The position numbers were made by a program, and so were the translations under genes. A stretch of 64,000 nt of DNA from Sinohyriopsis cumingii (lineage: Eukaryota > Mollusca > Bivalvia > Unionida > Unionidae): contig CM068830.1 of NCBI GenBank assembly GCA_028554795.2, positions 43,136,337 to 43,200,336 on the forward strand, in the 5' to 3' direction. Shown in pieces: positions 31,530-39,425 of the stretch (position 1 is the stretch's first letter; every line of letters begins with the position of its first letter). Under the pieces are notes generated by a model. It was given only the letters and a program-made list of their open reading frames with translations. It made no database searches and was not told where the DNA came from.

Positions 31530-32177
31530 ATGGAAGGACGAAAACTAGCTTTAGTGCCTTACAAACGATGGATGGAATACCATCGGTGGCAAGAACAACG
31601 CACCCCGCATTTACCTCCCAATCCCAATTTGAGCGAGATGTCCCAGTTACAACACGAATTGCAATCCTTGATGGATCGCCAAGATTTGTCCGAAACAGAA
31701 AAATCGCAAAAGTACGGTCAACTCTTGCAAAGATTGCAACTCTTTCACCAGAAAGCTTCAGACGAAACAGCTTTACCCACTCTAAAAGATTTTAAGACCT
31801 TGATGAAAAGTCCAGCACCATCACCAGTACCAGTACCAGTACCAGTACCAGTACCAGTACCACCAGTACCCGTGACCAAGACAGAAAAAGGAGAAGAAGA
31901 AGAGGAAGGGTTTCAAACTCCACCAGAAAAAGTACGCAAGTTAACAACACCACCTACCTCCAGAATTGGATGGATTAAAAAGATGATGGCCACCCCTTCT
32001 TCCTCACAAGAGAAAAAGAAAGTGAAGACAGAAGTGAAACAAGAACCGATATCCCCTGCTCAGACATCCTCCTCCTCTTCGACACCTATTGCCGGTCGCA
32101 CACGCAAAGCCTTGCAATCCAAGAAAATACCCCAAGAGAAAAAGAGTAGCCTCTTCCAAGAGTGGGTGCCTTATTAA
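31530..32177 (+). CDS. Polinton protein with VPVP repeat (215 aa)
   Basis: It begins MEGRKLALVPYKRWMEYHRW; the KLALVPYxRW start followed by a helical Leu/Gln-rich region with an EKSQKYGQLLQRLQLF segment is a pattern I associate with a conserved but unnamed Polinton protein. A microsatellite-encoded VPVPVPVPVP tract at about residues 93-110 divides it from a Ser/Lys/Pro-rich tail ending SSLFQEWVPY. It contains no enzymatic motif. It precedes the integrase by 21 bp and the two may share a transcript. GATAAAAAG near 31475 could serve as a weak TATA box. Confidence 0.78.
   Translation: MEGRKLALVPYKRWMEYHRWQEQRTPHLPPNPNLSEMSQLQHELQSLMDRQDLSETEKSQKYGQLLQRLQLFHQKASDETALPTLKDFKTLMKSPAPSPVPVPVPVPVPVPPVPVTKTEKGEEEEEGFQTPPEKVRKLTTPPTSRIGWIKKMMATPSSSQEKKKVKTEVKQEPISPAQTSSSSSTPIAGRTRKALQSKKIPQEKKSSLFQEWVPY
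31816..31868 (+). repeat. CCAGTA hexanucleotide microsatellite inside the VPVP gene
   Basis: About eight units of ccagta encode the alternating Val-Pro tract; the length in codons may vary between copies. Confidence 0.9.
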
Positions 32178-32198
32178 GACACCAATCAACACAAAAAA

Positions 32199-33308
32199 AT
32201 GGAAAAAGTCTTAGCCAGCATTTACTACGATCCCTCCCATCCTGCAGGTTACGCAGGAGTTCAAAAATTGTATCGTGCTGCCAAAACGCGACTGAAAAGT
32301 CTCCGTTTACCTCAAGTGCAACGATGGTTACAAGAACAAGCTACCTACACTTTACACAAACCCATTCGACGCAAGTTTGCCAGAAGTCGCACCCGAGTGG
32401 AAGGCATCGATCATCAATGGCAAGCCGATTTAGCCGATGTCTCTCATTTGGCCAGCTACAATCGTGGCTACAAATATTTGTTTTGTGTCATCGACGTCTT
32501 TTCCAAATTTGCCTGGGTCGTGCCCTTGACTTCCAAATCGAGCAGCGAGTTAGTGCGAGCACTGCAACGGGTGTTGAAACAAAGCGGTCGTCACCCTCTT
32601 CGATGGCAAACGGACAAAGGCACCGAATTTCTGAACCAAGCTTTCCAAAAAGAATTAAAGAAACGTGACATTCATTTTTTTACCACCGAGAATTCCGAAA
32701 CCAAAGCCAGCATCGTGGAACGTTTTCAACGCACTTTGAAAGAACGCATGTGGAAATATTTTACGCATCACCACACTCTGAAGTACATCGACATCTTACC
32801 GCACCTGGTGCAAGCGTACAACCAATCTTACCATCGAAGCATCGGACGTGCCCCGCAAGACGTGACTCCCGACAACGAAGTGCTGGTGTTTGAGCGTCTG
32901 TTTGGTACGTCCCCGACGAGGGCTGTCCCCAAGAAAAGTGGAGAGTTGACCGTAGGAGATTGGGTGCGCATTGGCAAAACCAAACGCACTTTCGACAAAG
33001 GTTACTTACCTAACTGGACGACCGAATTGTTTCGCGTCACTGGACGAGTGCATGGTCGTCATCCTACCGTCTATAAATTGGAAGACATGAACGGAGAAGT
33101 ACTCAAAGGAACGTTTTATTTGCCCGAGTTACAACGTGTCACCAAAAAAGAAGACGACGTGTACGACATCGAAAGCATTCTCGAACGCAGAACCCGTAAA
33201 GTGGGCAAACGACGTGTCAAAGAAGTCAAAGTACGTTGGAAAGGATATCCACCCAGTTTCGATTCTTGGATCGACGCTTCGCAAGTCATCGACTATAAAA
33301 AGAAGTGA
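32199..33308 (+). CDS. Retrovirus-like integrase with C-terminal chromodomain (369 aa)
   Basis: It inserts the element into host DNA. The rve core shows the D,D-35-E triad in QWQADLADVSHL, then RWQTDKGTEFLNQAF, then NSETKASIVERFQRTLKERM. A short N-terminal region (YAGVQKLYRAAK) precedes it, in place of a clear HHCC finger. The middle contains the GDWVRIGKTKRTFDKGYLPN SH3-like region. The C-terminus is a chromodomain (VYDIESILERRTRKVGKRRV and KVRWKGYPPSFDSWIDASQV) with the aromatic W/Y positions kept. Chromodomains read methylated histone H3, which fits the insertion site in a satellite. The frame is intact. Confidence 0.96.
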   Translation: MEKVLASIYYDPSHPAGYAGVQKLYRAAKTRLKSLRLPQVQRWLQEQATYTLHKPIRRKFARSRTRVEGIDHQWQADLADVSHLASYNRGYKYLFCVIDVFSKFAWVVPLTSKSSSELVRALQRVLKQSGRHPLRWQTDKGTEFLNQAFQKELKKRDIHFFTTENSETKASIVERFQRTLKERMWKYFTHHHTLKYIDILPHLVQAYNQSYHRSIGRAPQDVTPDNEVLVFERLFGTSPTRAVPKKSGELTVGDWVRIGKTKRTFDKGYLPNWTTELFRVTGRVHGRHPTVYKLEDMNGEVLKGTFYLPELQRVTKKEDDVYDIESILERRTRKVGKRRVKEVKVRWKGYPPSFDSWIDASQVIDYKKK

Positions 33309-33313
33309 CCATC

Positions 33314-33724
33314 ATGCCCTTTCACACAACAGACGCAGCTACGTCGACCACTCCTTCTTCCCCTAGTTCTTCTGTGCAAGATTTACAAAAACAACCCTTG
33401 TGGGTGTGGTGTGGAGAACGTGTGCCTAAAACGCAAATCGTCTTTTTCTGCCAAATCTTCGTGGTGTATTGTGTCATCGGGGCAGCCATTGCCAATTTGA
33501 GTTTGCAACAAGGAGACAAACAATTGTGGACCATTTTATTGAGCAGTTGCATCGGTTACCTGCTTCCCAATCCCTCCCTGAAATTCTCCTCGAACGGGAA
33601 CGTTGTGTCCAGTGCCAGTGCCAGTCACCACTCCAACCACAACCAGAACCCCATTCTAGACGGAGACACGCCTCTGACGTCCAGTAATATCCCCTCGGAC
33701 AGCCACAGAACTCTGGAATTATGA
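33314..33724 (+). CDS. Polinton membrane protein with two hydrophobic segments (136 aa)
   Basis: Start is the ATG at 33314 (MPFHTTDAATSTTPSSPSSS). A conserved block WVWCGERVPKTQIVFFCQIF, VVYCVIGAAIANLSL, then LWTILLSSCIGYLLPNPSLK carries two membrane segments separated by a short loop. From memory, the pattern K/T-x-V-x-F-C-Q, two helices and GYLLPNPxLK is a recurring small protein near the capsid genes of adintoviruses; its function is unknown. The tail is Ser/Asn-rich. The stop overlaps the ATG of the minor capsid gene (ATGA at 33721-33724), indicating coupled expression. Confidence 0.85.
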   Translation: MPFHTTDAATSTTPSSPSSSVQDLQKQPLWVWCGERVPKTQIVFFCQIFVVYCVIGAAIANLSLQQGDKQLWTILLSSCIGYLLPNPSLKFSSNGNVVSSASASHHSNHNQNPILDGDTPLTSSNIPSDSHRTLEL

Positions 33725-34658
33725 GTCACGAAAACCAATTTTACTTAACCTTACCCAGTGACAGTTCCATGGAGGTGTTTCCCCACAACACGTTGTGCTG
33801 TTACACGGCCAAATTACCTTAAGCCATCCCCTTAGATCACGAAGCCCATTGGGAAGTGGCTTTAGTGGAAATGATTCACCCGACCCAAGTCCTCAATGTC
33901 CTTCCCAATCAAAATAAATTTGATGTGGAAGTTCATGACGAGCAATTGCAACAGTGGATGGATACCCATAGCAAATATGACAAGAAAACCCGTACACCAA
34001 ATCTAAAGTGGACCACCTATCACTTGTTCATTCCCCCAGGCTATTATTTTAGTGGTCAACATTTGGTCAACACCATAGTCACCAGGTTTAATGGTGTGTT
34101 TCTGAAAGCTTTGGAAAGTGTCAAAAAAAGTGTCACCCTGGAGTACCACAAAACAGCTCGTCGCTTCCTGATAAAATTTCCTGAGGGGCCCAAAATCAAT
34201 GTTTCTTATTTTGTCCTGAATTGTTTGACATGTTGGGCGGTGACATGGAGCTGAGGAAGAAAGTAGAACAAAAAACACAACCCGAATTACCAGTCATTTA
34301 CGACAACGATTCTTTTGCCAAGTATTTTCGTACCCCGGTAGAACTGAACCAAGGACTGAATTTGATGTTCGTGTACTCTGATGTGGTGGAATACAACGTG
34401 GTGGGACACACCTCCGTGCCGTTACTGCGTGTCATTCCTTTCAAAGTGGATTCTGCCGCAAACGCTGACGAGGAAGGTGGAAACACTTACCACGTCCACC
34501 GCGAATTTGTCCATCCTCACTATTTGCCTGTCAGCAAGTCGTATTTGGACACGGTCAACATTACTATAAAAGGAGATTTGGGACAAAATATTCCATTCAC
34601 CAAAGGAAAAGTCACGGTGAAACTCCATTTTCGAAAACGGTTTTCTCACGACTCGTAA
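33721..34658 (+). pseudogene. Minor capsid (penton-like) gene, broken by a stop and a frame change
   Basis: The gene begins at ATG 33721 (MSHENQFYLTLPSDSSMEVF), overlapping the previous stop. TAA at 33820-33822 interrupts it after 33 codons; the same frame then continues as expected (HWEVALVEMIHPTQVLNVLP; YHLFIPPGYYFSGQHLVNTI) to a premature end at 34254. From about 34215 the homology switches frame by what looks like one missing base, and continues (ELFDMLGGDMELRKKV; LMFVYSDVVEYNVVGHTSVP) to 34658. SxExFPxNT, EVALxEMxxP and the VYSDVVEYNxVG block are typical of the single-jelly-roll penton homologue of Polintons. With two lesions this copy should not make a working penton. Confidence 0.85.
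34565..34572 (+). promoter_or_regulatory. Possible TATA box before the pVI-like gene
   Basis: TATAAAAG lies inside the minor capsid gene, about 100 bp before the ATG at 34666; function is uncertain. Confidence 0.35.
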
Positions 34659-34665
34659 GTAAGTC

Positions 34666-35082
34666 ATGTATCCAGTGTACCGAGGGGTTGCTCGACAGCG
34701 AGGACACGGTTTAGGAGACATGTTAAAATCGGCCTTTCGTTCGGTGGCTCCGGTGTTGAAACCGATGGTGACACGCGGATTGCACGCCTTGAAAGATGCG
34801 GCACTGACACAAGGCAAAGAATTTCTCCAAAATGTTATCATCGACAAACAAAACCCTAAAGAAGCCTTCATGAGGGCAGGCAAAAATGTCTTGCTGCAAA
34901 CGGGCAAAGACATTTTGGGCCGACGAGACACACCTATAAATGCCCTGCACGCTACCGAGTCAGGCATTCAGCAAGGACAAGGCAGAAAGAGACGACGAAG
35001 AAAACACCCTTTCACCAGACTTCAAGCGAGAAAGGCCAAGAAAAGAAGAACCGTTCGAGACTTAGACGTTTTCGATTATTGA
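34666..35082 (+). CDS. Adenovirus pVI-like minor virion protein (138 aa)
   Basis: It starts MYPVYRGVARQRGHGLGDML, a short N-terminal stretch with the YRGxxxQRGHG pattern seen in adintovirus pVI-like proteins. An amphipathic helix region (KSAFRSVAPVLKPMVTRGLH ALKDAA) follows, then a KNVLLQTGKDILG helix and a strongly basic tail (GRKRRRRKHPFTRLQARKAK). Adenovirus pVI binds inside the hexon and disrupts membranes during entry; the equivalence is inferred from position, size and N-terminal pattern. It lies directly between minor and major capsid genes. The frame is intact. Confidence 0.75.
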   Translation: MYPVYRGVARQRGHGLGDMLKSAFRSVAPVLKPMVTRGLHALKDAALTQGKEFLQNVIIDKQNPKEAFMRAGKNVLLQTGKDILGRRDTPINALHATESGIQQGQGRKRRRRKHPFTRLQARKAKKRRTVRDLDVFDY

Positions 35083-35101
35083 GAAAGAACAGAACAAAAA
35101 A

Positions 35102-36415
35102 ATGATGCACCGAGAGTCATGCGCCTGTTCCAAGACGGAACTGGATCTGTTTGCCATGCCCCCCACCATGATGACGATGCAAGAATCCCAGTGGGTGGAA
35201 TTTCACCCCGTCTCCTCATTGACAGCCTCAGCTCCCATCGAGTTTGAAATCAAAGGACAGCCCGAAGATTACATCGATCTGAATAGCAGTTACTTGTACT
35301 TGAAAGTCAAAGTTGTCGATGAGGACAATTCGACCCTAGATGGCGATGAGGTAATAGCTCCCGTCAACAATTTCATGCATTCCTTGTTTAGCGGAGTGGA
35401 CTTGTACTTGAACAACAAACTGGTCAGCAGCAGCATGGATACTTACCCTTATCGAGCGTACCTGGAAAATCTCTTGACGTACGGAATAGATGCCAAGAAC
35501 ACTCATCTCAATGCCTGTGTGCTATGGGAAGCTGACGAAGCAGGCCAGTTTGAAAGATTCGAAACTGATGCAAGCAAAACACCAAACAATGACGGATTTG
35601 TAGAACGAAGAGACAAAATCAAAAACGGACAAAGTTTAGAACTGATGGATCGTTTACATCTGGACATGTGGTTGCAAGAGAAATATTTGCTAAACGGGGT
35701 GAATGTTCGCCTGAGACTGAATCGTAGCAGTGCCGCTTTCCATTTGATAGGTACTACTGTTTGCAAAACTGTCATCGAGGAAGCCAGGCTCTACGTACGC
35801 CGTGTGGAAGTGTTACCTAAAGTGGGAAACGACATCAGTCAGACGTTGAGCAGAACGACCGCCAAGTATCCCATACGACGCGTGGAAGTGAAAACGTTCA
35901 CCATTCCCAAGGGACAGCGATCCATGATCGAAGATCATCTGTTCCAAGGACAGCTACCCAAACGTTTAATCGTTGGTATCGTCGAGAATACAGCCTTCAA
36001 CGGAGCTGTCGAAAAAAATCCTTTCTACTTTCAACACTTTGGCGTGTCCAAGATCGAAGTCAGTCGCGATGGCAAGACCTTGTGTACCCGACCTTTCGAA
36101 CCTGACTTTGAGAAGAAGAATTACTTGAGATCGTACTTGTCCCTGTACGAAGCCACCGGCCAGTTAGGAACCAACACCAGTCACGGCATTACGTACGAGG
36201 ATTACGCAGGAGGTTATGCTTTGTGGGCTTTCGATTTCACTCCAGACCAAGGCAGCGACGAGGGACATTTCCACCCTATAAAATCCGGCCAGATTCGTGT
36301 GGAAATTCAGTTTGCAAACCGAGACCCTGATGTAACGGTGAACGTCATCCTGTATGCCGAATTTGATAATACCATAGAAATCAATAGTTTGAGAGAAGTC
36401 ATTCTAGATTACTAG
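35102..36415 (+). CDS. Major capsid protein, double jelly-roll, F54H12.2-like (437 aa)
   Basis: This is the hexon homologue that builds the capsid shell. Landmarks are SLTASAPIEFEIKGQPEDYI, DLNSSYLYLKVKVVDEDNST, then PVNNFMHSLFSGVDLYLNNK and YPYRAYLENLLTYGIDAKNT in the first barrel. The second barrel has EEARLYVRRVEVLPKVGNDI, FTIPKGQRSMIEDHLFQGQL PKRLIVGIVE, and GGYALWAFDFTPDQGSDEGH. The last ends with the VEIQFANRDPDVTVNVILYA strand and a C-terminal LREVILDY. Animal-genome databases label such proteins F54H12.2-like. Two adjacent ATGs at 35102 and 35105 are possible starts. The frame is intact and the length normal. Confidence 0.96.
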   Translation: MMHRESCACSKTELDLFAMPPTMMTMQESQWVEFHPVSSLTASAPIEFEIKGQPEDYIDLNSSYLYLKVKVVDEDNSTLDGDEVIAPVNNFMHSLFSGVDLYLNNKLVSSSMDTYPYRAYLENLLTYGIDAKNTHLNACVLWEADEAGQFERFETDASKTPNNDGFVERRDKIKNGQSLELMDRLHLDMWLQEKYLLNGVNVRLRLNRSSAAFHLIGTTVCKTVIEEARLYVRRVEVLPKVGNDISQTLSRTTAKYPIRRVEVKTFTIPKGQRSMIEDHLFQGQLPKRLIVGIVENTAFNGAVEKNPFYFQHFGVSKIEVSRDGKTLCTRPFEPDFEKKNYLRSYLSLYEATGQLGTNTSHGITYEDYAGGYALWAFDFTPDQGSDEGHFHPIKSGQIRVEIQFANRDPDVTVNVILYAEFDNTIEINSLREVILDY

Positions 36416-36420
36416 AAGCC

Positions 36421-36903
36421 ATGGAAGACTGTTATCCCTCTTTACCTAGTGGAGAAACTTTGGACATGGAATGTAAGGAGACCGTGGAAAAAGAAGAAGT
36501 GATCATGAAGTCCCGATGGCCAGAACAAGAAGCGCATTTAGTCTCCTGTTTTGCCAAACACTTGGTCGATAAAATGACGGAATTGATCAAGAAAAATTGT
36601 TATGGATGTCAAAACGATCATCCCAGTCAAATTCAACACGATAAATGCCTGATGTTGAGTCAAGAAGAAAAATTGGACGAGTATCTGGACGAAGCTTGGA
36701 GTCTCATCTCGAACAAAGACGTGTTGCACCAGTGGTATAAAGACTTGCGTGAACATTCTTGTCCACCATTAACCATTCAAGAGATCCATTGTATCGAAGC
36801 TCTCCTGAATCAGAGTGAGGAAACAGAACGAATAACCGTTTATTCGTCAGACATTTTCAAGCAAAAAGTCAGGATCGAATTGACGACTTATTATTACCTG
36901 TGA
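36421..36903 (+). CDS. Cys-rich Polinton protein with a CYGCQ-HPSQ-HDKC motif (160 aa)
   Basis: It starts 5 bp after the MCP stop (MEDCYPSLPSGETLDMECKE). The central motif KNCYGCQNDHPSQIQHDKCL has four possible metal ligands (Cys, Cys, His, Cys), and this spacing recurs, as far as I remember, in unnamed proteins beside MCP in related elements. A helical region follows (EEKLDEYLDEAWSLISNKDV). There is no enzyme signature. It is probably co-transcribed with MCP and the protease. A zinc-stabilised virion or assembly factor is possible. Confidence 0.8.
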   Translation: MEDCYPSLPSGETLDMECKETVEKEEVIMKSRWPEQEAHLVSCFAKHLVDKMTELIKKNCYGCQNDHPSQIQHDKCLMLSQEEKLDEYLDEAWSLISNKDVLHQWYKDLREHSCPPLTIQEIHCIEALLNQSEETERITVYSSDIFKQKVRIELTTYYYL

Positions 36904-36920
36904 AGAAGAAAACAACACAA

Positions 36921-37481
36921 ATGGATACCTGGGAACTTTATTACCTTTTGAACCACAGTTCGTATACGGCTTCTTGGAATCCTGTCGTCTGTGCTAAAGA
37001 TGAACTCCCTCATCGCAAACCTAAAGACCATCAAGCTTACGTGATCAACACGGACGACAGTCATCTCCCAGGAACCCACTGGGTAGCCGTCTACTTTCCT
37101 CAAGAAGGATGTGTGGAATATTTCGATTCGTACGGATTGCCCCCTTTGGAAGACGATATCATTGACTTTATGAGAAGAAATGCTCAAACCACCCGATTCA
37201 ATAATGTGAAATTACAAGGCACAGATTCCTTGGTGTGTGGACAATATTGTGTGTATTTTCTGCATCATCGCAGCCTGGGCTATTCCTTAGAACATTTAGT
37301 GACTCATTTCGATCCTCGTTCTTCTGCTAGAAATGATGTGAAAGTAGATCGATGGTTTTGTGACCATTATGCTTATCTTTTGTCTCAAGCTAGGAAACGT
37401 AGTGTCCATCAATGGCCTAATGATTTCCAACAGTGGAAATCACAATTTCATTCACAACGTTGTCAGCCCTGTTTAAAGTAG
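36921..37481 (+). CDS. Adenovirus-type (adenain) cysteine protease (186 aa)
   Basis: It matures virion proteins by cleavage. Active-site elements are in order: His in LPGTHWVAVYF, Asp in CVEYFDSYGLPPLE, and the Gln/Cys block LQGTDSLVCGQYCVYFLHHR, where CGQYC holds the catalytic cysteine. The ATG at 36921 (MDTWELYYLLNHSSYTASWN) is used rather than the longer non-ATG frame from 36900. It starts 18 bp after the previous stop, so the trio MCP-Cys-rich protein-protease probably forms one transcript ending at the AATAAA near 37597. Length agrees with Polinton and adenoviral proteases. The frame is intact. Confidence 0.95.
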   Translation: MDTWELYYLLNHSSYTASWNPVVCAKDELPHRKPKDHQAYVINTDDSHLPGTHWVAVYFPQEGCVEYFDSYGLPPLEDDIIDFMRRNAQTTRFNNVKLQGTDSLVCGQYCVYFLHHRSLGYSLEHLVTHFDPRSSARNDVKVDRWFCDHYAYLLSQARKRSVHQWPNDFQQWKSQFHSQRCQPCLK

Positions 37482-37717
37482 ATGGTCCATTAAGAAAAAA
37501 AATGTTTGTGATTTGAAAAAAATTGTTTGATGTTATAGTGTTGGATTATTGTTAAAAATGTTAGAAATGTTGTTGTTTAGTGTTAAGTGATTTTTGAATA
37601 AAAAATGTTGTGTTTTGAAAAAAATGCCTTTGTCTTTTGTTTAGCTATAAGAATGTTGGATTGATGCTCTTTCATTTCTTACTATCCCTCTCATGAACGT
37701 TGCGGCTCGAAAACCGT
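37482..37717. other. T/G-rich spacer after the protease gene
   Basis: Low-complexity TTG/AAA-rich DNA with an AATAAA signal at 37597-37602 that suits the capsid-gene transcript. No gene is seen. Confidence 0.6.
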
Positions 37718-37756
37718 GTGGGATGTTTTACTTCACGTCCGCGCTTTGACTTTAAG
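37718..37756 (+). promoter_or_regulatory. Right-end repeated promoter block, copy P1
   Basis: The block gggatgttttacttcacgtc then cgcgctttgactttaagaac matches those at 38596, 39276 and 39346. It lies about 55 bp before the ATG at 37811. ttaagaac stands where the others have tataa. Confidence 0.6.
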
Positions 37757-37810
37757 AACCGGGGTTGTTTCCAGTCTAACCATCCATTGTTGACTCATCC
37801 TCCTACGAAG

Positions 37811-38173
37811 ATGTGCTCCAAACTAGCTAAGCTCAACGAAGCCTACGTGAATTTGCATAGGGTCAGACACAGTCTGATACCGAAGCCAGAAGAAATAGAG
37901 AATGTGAGAATGTTAAAAATCACTGAAGACCTGATAGAAGAGCTCTTCAGAGAAGAAATGAACAGGGAGAAAGAAGAATGGACAGAGAAGTACAGACTTC
38001 AGAGACAGCAGCAACAGCAGCAACAACAGCAACAGCAGCAGCAACAACCTGAAGCTGACAGAGGCTTTGTCGATTGTCGTATCGACACCAAAGAGTTCTT
38101 CTTCTCTTTCCGAAGAAGCAGACCTATCGCCAGAAAGTCAATCCTCAGAGGACATCGCATTCTTAGAAACTAA
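37811..38173 (+). CDS. Right-end accessory gene 1, poly-Gln coiled-coil protein (120 aa)
   Basis: The ATG at 37811 (MCSKLAKLNEAYVNLHRVRH) is chosen because it lies at the same distance from the repeated promoter block as in genes 2 and 3; the frame extends upstream to 37700 without support. The N-terminal half is a charged helix (EELFREEMNREKEEWTEKYR), then a 15-residue Gln tract encoded by mixed CAG/CAA codons, then a basic tail (FRRSRPIARKSILRGHRILR). No family recognised. Hairpin module follows at 38205. With genes 2 and 3 it forms a set of charged helical proteins with related flanks but little sequence identity. Confidence 0.65.
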   Translation: MCSKLAKLNEAYVNLHRVRHSLIPKPEEIENVRMLKITEDLIEELFREEMNREKEEWTEKYRLQRQQQQQQQQQQQQQQPEADRGFVDCRIDTKEFFFSFRRSRPIARKSILRGHRILRN

Positions 38174-38204
38174 AAAAAGAATGCCATAGCAAAACAAAAA
38201 AAAC

Positions 38205-38350
38205 AGCCCTTTTCAGGGCTACCCAATACTCTAGAAAAGAAATAACGATCGATTTGCCAATGTGTGTAGGTAGAGTAGTGTGAAAATAAACACTAACTCT
38301 TTTTTAAAAAATTGTGAGGGTATGTGTTAGTGTGTTTGTGTTTGTAAGTG
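38205..38350 (+). repeat. 3' module of accessory gene 1 (hairpin plus 150-bp block)
   Basis: AGCCCTTTTCAGGGCT (38205-38220) begins a block of about 145 bp that is nearly identical at 39028-39175. It includes acccaatactctagaaaaga, tttgccaatg, taggtagagtagtgtgaa, an AATAAA at 38285 and gtgagggtatgtgttagtgt. Probably 3'-end formation plus duplicated spacer. Confidence 0.85.
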
Positions 38351-38529
38351 ATAAAGTAGGTTGGTGTAGATAGTAGATTAAAATGATGTTTGCTTTTTTG
38401 GGGGCTGTTTGAGGTGTATATTTGGGGTTAGATTGGATTGCTTTGCGTATGTGGATAGTCTATTGAAGTGATTTATAAAAAATTTTAAAATAGTGATGGG
38501 TAGCATAAAAAGTGAGTGAGTGTTTCTTT

Positions 38530-38580
38530 TAGGTCCGCGCGTTGTTGTTGTTGTTTTTTGGTCACGATCTAGGTAAGATC
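38530..38580 (+). promoter_or_regulatory. Truncated promoter-unit copy (P2a)
   Basis: aggtccgcgcgttgttgttg, then ggtcacgatctaggtaagat, matches the second half of the unit at 39294-39330. The gggatgttttcc half is missing. No gene starts from it. Confidence 0.55.
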
Positions 38581-38595
38581 AATTTTATGTTATTA

Positions 38596-38634
38596 GGGGG
38601 ATGTTTTCCATCACGTCCGCGCTTTCACTATAAA
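38596..38634 (+). promoter_or_regulatory. Right-end repeated promoter block, copy P2
   Basis: gggggatgttttccatcacg, tccgcgctttcac, then tataaa. The TATA sequence lies about 60 bp before the ATG at 38692, consistent with a promoter. Confidence 0.7.
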
Positions 38635-38691
38635 TTGAAACTCGCTGGGCAGTCTAGCTACCCTTGTTGATTGATCAACACAGCCAGAAGA

Positions 38692-39000
38692 ATGAATAGC
38701 AGAATAGTGAAACTGTTAGAACTCCAGATGCACCTGGAATATGCCAGGCGCATAGTAAACGAACTATCAGCGGAGGCTATAGTAGAAGAAGCAAGAGTAA
38801 AGAAGGAAGAGGAGGAGAGAAGAGAGAGGGAAGAAGAGGAAAAGAAAAGAGAAGAGAGGATGTCGTTCAATATTCCCGAGACAGAGGATTGGGGTGTTGA
38901 AGCGAATCATCCTCCCTCTGCGCTCCCCAGAAGAAAGGTGAAAGAAGACTGGGGAAGAAGATGCGTGTGTGGCACCAGGCCAGGAAGGTGCAACCATTAG
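38692..39000 (+). CDS. Right-end accessory gene 2, charged coiled-coil protein (102 aa)
   Basis: The ATG at 38692 (MNSRIVKLLELQMHLEYARR) follows a TATAAA promoter by about 60 bp. The middle is a Glu/Lys/Arg-rich helix (EEEERREREEEEKKREERMS). The C-terminus has two WG-containing segments (ETEDWGVEANHPP; VKEDWGRRC) and ends in CVCGTRPGRCNH, with three Cys and a His that may bind metal. No family recognised. It shares flanking promoter and hairpin modules with accessory genes 1 and 3. Confidence 0.65.
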   Translation: MNSRIVKLLELQMHLEYARRIVNELSAEAIVEEARVKKEEEERREREEEEKKREERMSFNIPETEDWGVEANHPPSALPRRKVKEDWGRRCVCGTRPGRCNH

Positions 39001-39027
39001 ATAGGTGCATCAGGAGTTCAAAAAAAC

Positions 39028-39175
39028 AGCCCTTTTCAGGGCTACCCAATACTCTAGAAAAGAAATAACTATTAATTTGCCAATGCGTGTAGGTAGAGTA
39101 GTGTGAATATAAACACTAACTCTTTTTTAAAAAATTGTGAGGGTATGTGTTAGTGTGTTTGTGTTTGTAAGAGTA
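39028..39175 (+). repeat. 3' module of accessory gene 2 (hairpin plus 150-bp block)
   Basis: Near-identical copy of 38205-38350, beginning with AGCCCTTTTCAGGGCT (39028-39043). The two copies differ at only a few positions, so the duplication is recent. Confidence 0.85.
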
Positions 39176-39275
39176 AAGGTATGTTTGTGAGAATAGTAGA
39201 TTATGGGTTTCTTTATTGTTTCTTAGCAAATGTGGAGAGTATAGTTTGGGTTATATTATATGAAATGAAAAAAGT

Positions 39276-39306
39276 TGGGGGATGTTTTCCTTCACGTCCG
39301 CGCGTT
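39276..39306 (+). promoter_or_regulatory. Promoter block without a gene (P3a)
   Basis: gggggatgttttccttcacg then tccgcgcgttg; followed by ggtcatgatctaggtaagat and a second complete block (P3b). No ATG frame of note intervenes, so it is a tandem duplicate. Confidence 0.6.
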
Positions 39307-39345
39307 GTTTGGTCATGATCTAGGTAAGATAGATTTTATGTTTTT

Positions 39346-39384
39346 AGGGGGATGTTTTCCTTCACGTACGCGCTTTAAGTATAA
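39346..39384 (+). promoter_or_regulatory. Right-end repeated promoter block, copy P3b
   Basis: gggggatgttttccttcacg, tacgcgctttaag, then tataag; about 45 bp before the ATG at 39426. Confidence 0.68.
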
Positions 39385-39425
39385 GAACCCACAGTATTCG
39401 TCGTTCAAACCATTCTACATAGAAG

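Noticed and set aside
31391..33822. TAA read as glutamine in this element
   Set aside because: Only two cases, in genes otherwise ended by normal TAA/TGA/TAG stops; point lesions explain them better.
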